Of a DNA stretch of 6,128 nucleotides, positions 4,311-6,128 are shown piece after piece. Each line of letters begins with the position of its first letter. Position 1 is the stretch's first letter. The position numbers and the translations under genes were made by a program. The DNA is taken from NCBI GenBank assembly GCA_003644275.1, contig QNBY01000072.1, forward strand, positions 1-6,128, written 5' to 3'. The notes beneath the pieces are model-generated. The model saw only the letters and a list, made by a program, of their open reading frames with translations. It ran no database searches and was not told the origin of the DNA. This stretch comes from Planctomycetota bacterium (lineage in GTDB: Bacteria; Planctomycetota; B143-G9).

Positions 4311-6128
4311 GATCGCACCAACTCCTTTCCTGGTATTCCCCTCACACCTTCGCCGGATTCGTCCCCGGCGAAGTAGTATCCTTTGCGATAGTAGCGGTCG
4401 TAGTAGCCCTCGGTGACGTTCACGTCGTTCACCACGAGACCGGTTATGCGGCTGTCGCCCTGCCTGAGAAGGGTGGCGAAGTGGCGGAGGAACTTGCGGG
4501 AGGTGCTGTCGTTCCGCACCACCAGCACGGTGCCGTCCACGTGGGCGGAGAGGATGACGGGATCGGTGACGATTCCCGGAGGGGTGTCTATGATGATCCA
4601 GTCGTAGCGCTTCTTCAGCTCGTCGAGCATACGCGGGAGGGCCTCGCCGCTGAGCAGCTCGCTGGGCAGCGGCGGCACGAAGCCGCTGGGGATGATGTCG
4701 AGCAGGGGGACGGCGGTGGGGCGTATCGCCTCGTCCAGGGAGGCCTTGCCCGCCAGCACCGTGGAGAGCCCGACGCTGTTGTCCGCCTCGAAGGTGCGGT
4801 GCAGGCGGGGCTTGCGAAGGTCGCCGTCTATGATGACGGTCTTCTGGCCGTTCTGGGCGAAGGCGATGCCGAGGTTCGAGACGATGGTGCTCTTGCCTTC
4901 CAAGGAGCCGGGGCTCGTGACCAGTATGCTCTTGGGGCCCTCTTCCTTGAACGAGAAGATGAGCGAGGTGCGGAGGTTGCGATACACCTCGGCGAAGACG
5001 CTGCGGGGCATGCGCTCGCATATCCTGTCGTTCTCCCGCGGGTCCTCGGAGCGGCCCGGCAAGCGCTGGACGTAGCCGAGTATGCAGGCCTGGTCGCCCG
5101 TGACCTCGCGGAGGCAATCGAGGGCCTCGTCGGAGCTGCGGATGCTGTCGTCGAAGTACTCCATGAGGAGGGAGGCGAGCACCGCGAGAACGAGGCCGAG
5201 CAGGAGCCCGGCGGCGAGGTTCAGCTTCACCTTGGGGTAGTAGGGGCGGTGGGGAACCACGGCCTCGTCTATCACCTCGATGGGCTTCACGCCGCCCTGT
5301 GCGGTGAGGTCGGATTCCTTCATCTTCTGGAGCACTATGTCGTAGAGGGACTGGGAGGACTTCAGGTCGCGCTCCAGCTTGGTGTAGGACTGGAGCAGCG
5401 TCAACATGCGTTGGGCCCGGGCTTCGCTGTCGCGCAGTTCCTGCTCCATCTCGTCGAGGAGGACCTTCCTGTCCTCGGTCTCCGAGATGTAGGACTCGGC
5501 GAGCTGCTCGGCGGTGTCGTTCAATATCTGCTTCTGCTTCGCGAGCGAGGCCTCGAGGGAGAGTATCTTCGAGTGCTTCGGGCCGTAGGAGAGGCGGGCG
5601 ATGGAGAGTTCCTTCTCGAGGGAGAGGATTTCCTTCCTCATCTCCGCGAGGAGGGGGTCTTCCTGGAGGAAGAGGAGGTTGGACAGGTCGCCGCCCTCGC
5701 TTCTGACCTTCTCGATTTCCTTGCAGCGCCTCGTGCGGATTCGGAGGTCGTTTCGCTGCTGAGCGACCTCGCTGCGGAGGCGGGTGAGTTCCTCGCGGAA
5801 GGCCTTCCACATCTCCGGCGTGATGAGGCCGTTCCTGTGGATGAAGTCGTTTATGCGCTCGTTGCAATCGGCTATCTGGGCCTCGAGGGCCTTGAGCTGG
5901 GTGGTGTAGAAGGAGAGGGACTCCCTGTTCTCGCGGGAGTAGAACTCGATGAAGGTGCGGGCGATGGTGTTGGCGTACTCGGCGGCCGCCTCGGGGTCGG
6001 TGGAATAGACGGAGAGCTCGACGATGCGGCTTCTGGGACGAGGTTGTACCTCGACGGCATCGAGCAGGTCGTCCGGCGTGGCGAGGTCGGGGGAGAGCTT
6101 GCCGCGCTCCCTGAGGGAGCGGCAGACC
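4307..6128 (-). CDS. Polysaccharide co-polymerase fused to BY-type tyrosine kinase (Wzc/ExoP-like), N-terminus outside window
   Basis: 606 residues are visible and the frame is open to the window edge, so the ATG at 5812 (visible residue 106) is internal: the 105 residues before it hold the end of the Wzz domain (IVELSVYSTDPEAAAEYAN at 35-53). A long coiled coil follows (about 65-265), then a GNVR-like segment (about 250-300) leading to VVPHRPYYPK and a membrane helix at about 302-324. The cytoplasmic kinase part shows the oligomerisation motif ExxRxxR (E380, R383, R386), a Walker A region SPGSLEGKST (405-414), Walker A' VIIDGDLRKP (431-440) and Walker B WIIIDTPP (510-517). Near the end is a tyrosine cluster, YY at 575-576, 579-580 and 584-585. 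Such proteins set chain length and couple synthesis to export; cycles of autophosphorylation on the tail control assembly. The phosphatase partner is not in view. The stop overlaps the next start (ATGA). Confidence 0.94.
   Translation of the reverse strand, partial: VCRSLRERGKLSPDLATPDDLLDAVEVQPRPRSRIVELSVYSTDPEAAAEYANTIARTFIEFYSRENRESLSFYTTQLKALEAQIADCNERINDFIHRNGLITPEMWKAFREELTRLRSEVAQQRNDLRIRTRRCKEIEKVRSEGGDLSNLLFLQEDPLLAEMRKEILSLEKELSIARLSYGPKHSKILSLEASLAKQKQILNDTAEQLAESYISETEDRKVLLDEMEQELRDSEARAQRMLTLLQSYTKLERDLKSSQSLYDIVLQKMKESDLTAQGGVKPIEVIDEAVVPHRPYYPKVKLNLAAGLLLGLVLAVLASLLMEYFDDSIRSSDEALDCLREVTGDQACILGYVQRLPGRSEDPRENDRICERMPRSVFAEVYRNLRTSLIFSFKEEGPKSILVTSPGSLEGKSTIVSNLGIAFAQNGQKTVIIDGDLRKPRLHRTFEADNSVGLSTVLAGKASLDEAIRPTAVPLLDIIPSGFVPPLPSELLSGEALPRMLDELKKRYDWIIIDTPPGIVTDPVILSAHVDGTVLVVRNDSTSRKFLRHFATLLRQGDSRITGLVVNDVNVTEGYYDRYYRKGYYFAGDESGEGVRGIPGKELVRS
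4322..4328 (-). promoter_or_regulatory. Ribosome binding site of the FecR-like gene
   Basis: The minus strand reads AAAGGAG, 11 nt before the ATG at 4310, inside the end of the kinase gene. It supports starting at this Met, which is also the beginning of the signal peptide, rather than at any point in the open frame that extends upstream across the kinase gene. Confidence 0.6.

Noticed and set aside
3339..4376. Plus-strand open frame of 345 codons opposite the FecR-like gene
   Set aside because: Ala/Gly/Glu-rich antisense shadow with no signal peptide or motif; the opposite strand has a signal peptide, coupling and FecR-like repeats.
4307..5812. Starting the kinase gene at the internal ATG at 5812
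   Set aside because: The same frame stays open to the window edge and the 105 residues before this Met read as the end of a Wzz domain and start of its coiled coil, so the true start is outside the window.
3114..5867. Open frame of 917 codons on the minus strand continuing from the FecR-like gene back through most of the kinase gene
   Set aside because: The part above 4310 is a shadow frame: its product is a low-complexity mix of Arg, Pro, His and Gly with no domain, while the overlapping frame encodes clear kinase motifs. A ribosome binding site and signal peptide mark the true start at 4310.

Overview
The window is one tightly packed block of six genes, all on the minus strand, from a polysaccharide synthesis and export locus of a GC-rich Gram-negative bacterium. 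Outer-membrane parts (a signal-peptide beta-barrel protein ending in Phe and an OPX/Wza-type export protein) imply a diderm cell. Isoleucine codon use (ATA is the commonest Ile codon in the export gene) and frequent AGG arginine codons are unlike the usual GC-rich Proteobacteria and hint at a less-studied lineage. I cannot name the phylum from this window alone.

Layout in transcription order (high to low coordinates): (1) 6128-4307, polysaccharide co-polymerase fused to a BY-type tyrosine kinase, 5' end outside the window; (2) 4310-3114, an exported protein with two FecR-like domains, start codon overlapping the kinase stop (ATGA); (3) 3091-1964, an outer-membrane beta-barrel protein; (4) 1959-868, a three-SLBB polysaccharide export (OPX) protein, 4 nt after gene 3; (5) 810-424, a small VanZ-family membrane protein, GTG start, 57 nt after gene 4, with a strong GC hairpin in that gap; (6) 427-1, the first 142 residues of a WecA/TagO/MraY-type polyprenyl-phosphate sugar-1-phosphate transferase, GTG start overlapping the VanZ stop (GTGA), 3' end outside the window. 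No stretch over 60 bases is free of genes. I see no promoter, tRNA, rRNA, CRISPR array, mobile element or convincing U-tract terminator, so the window is the interior of a longer operon.

Inferred joint function: gene 6 would load the first sugar phosphate onto undecaprenyl phosphate. A flippase and polymerase, not seen here, would lie elsewhere. Gene 1 would control chain length and export through its periplasmic coiled coil and cytoplasmic kinase. Genes 4 and 3 would form the periplasmic and outer-membrane parts of the exit channel. The OPX protein has no visible C-terminal amphipathic membrane helix and sits directly beside a beta-barrel gene, which fits the composite OPX/beta-barrel translocon described for Myxococcus xanthus rather than a classical Wza pore. 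The tandem-FecR protein is the least understood member; its place between kinase and translocon suggests a periplasmic accessory role in this export machine.
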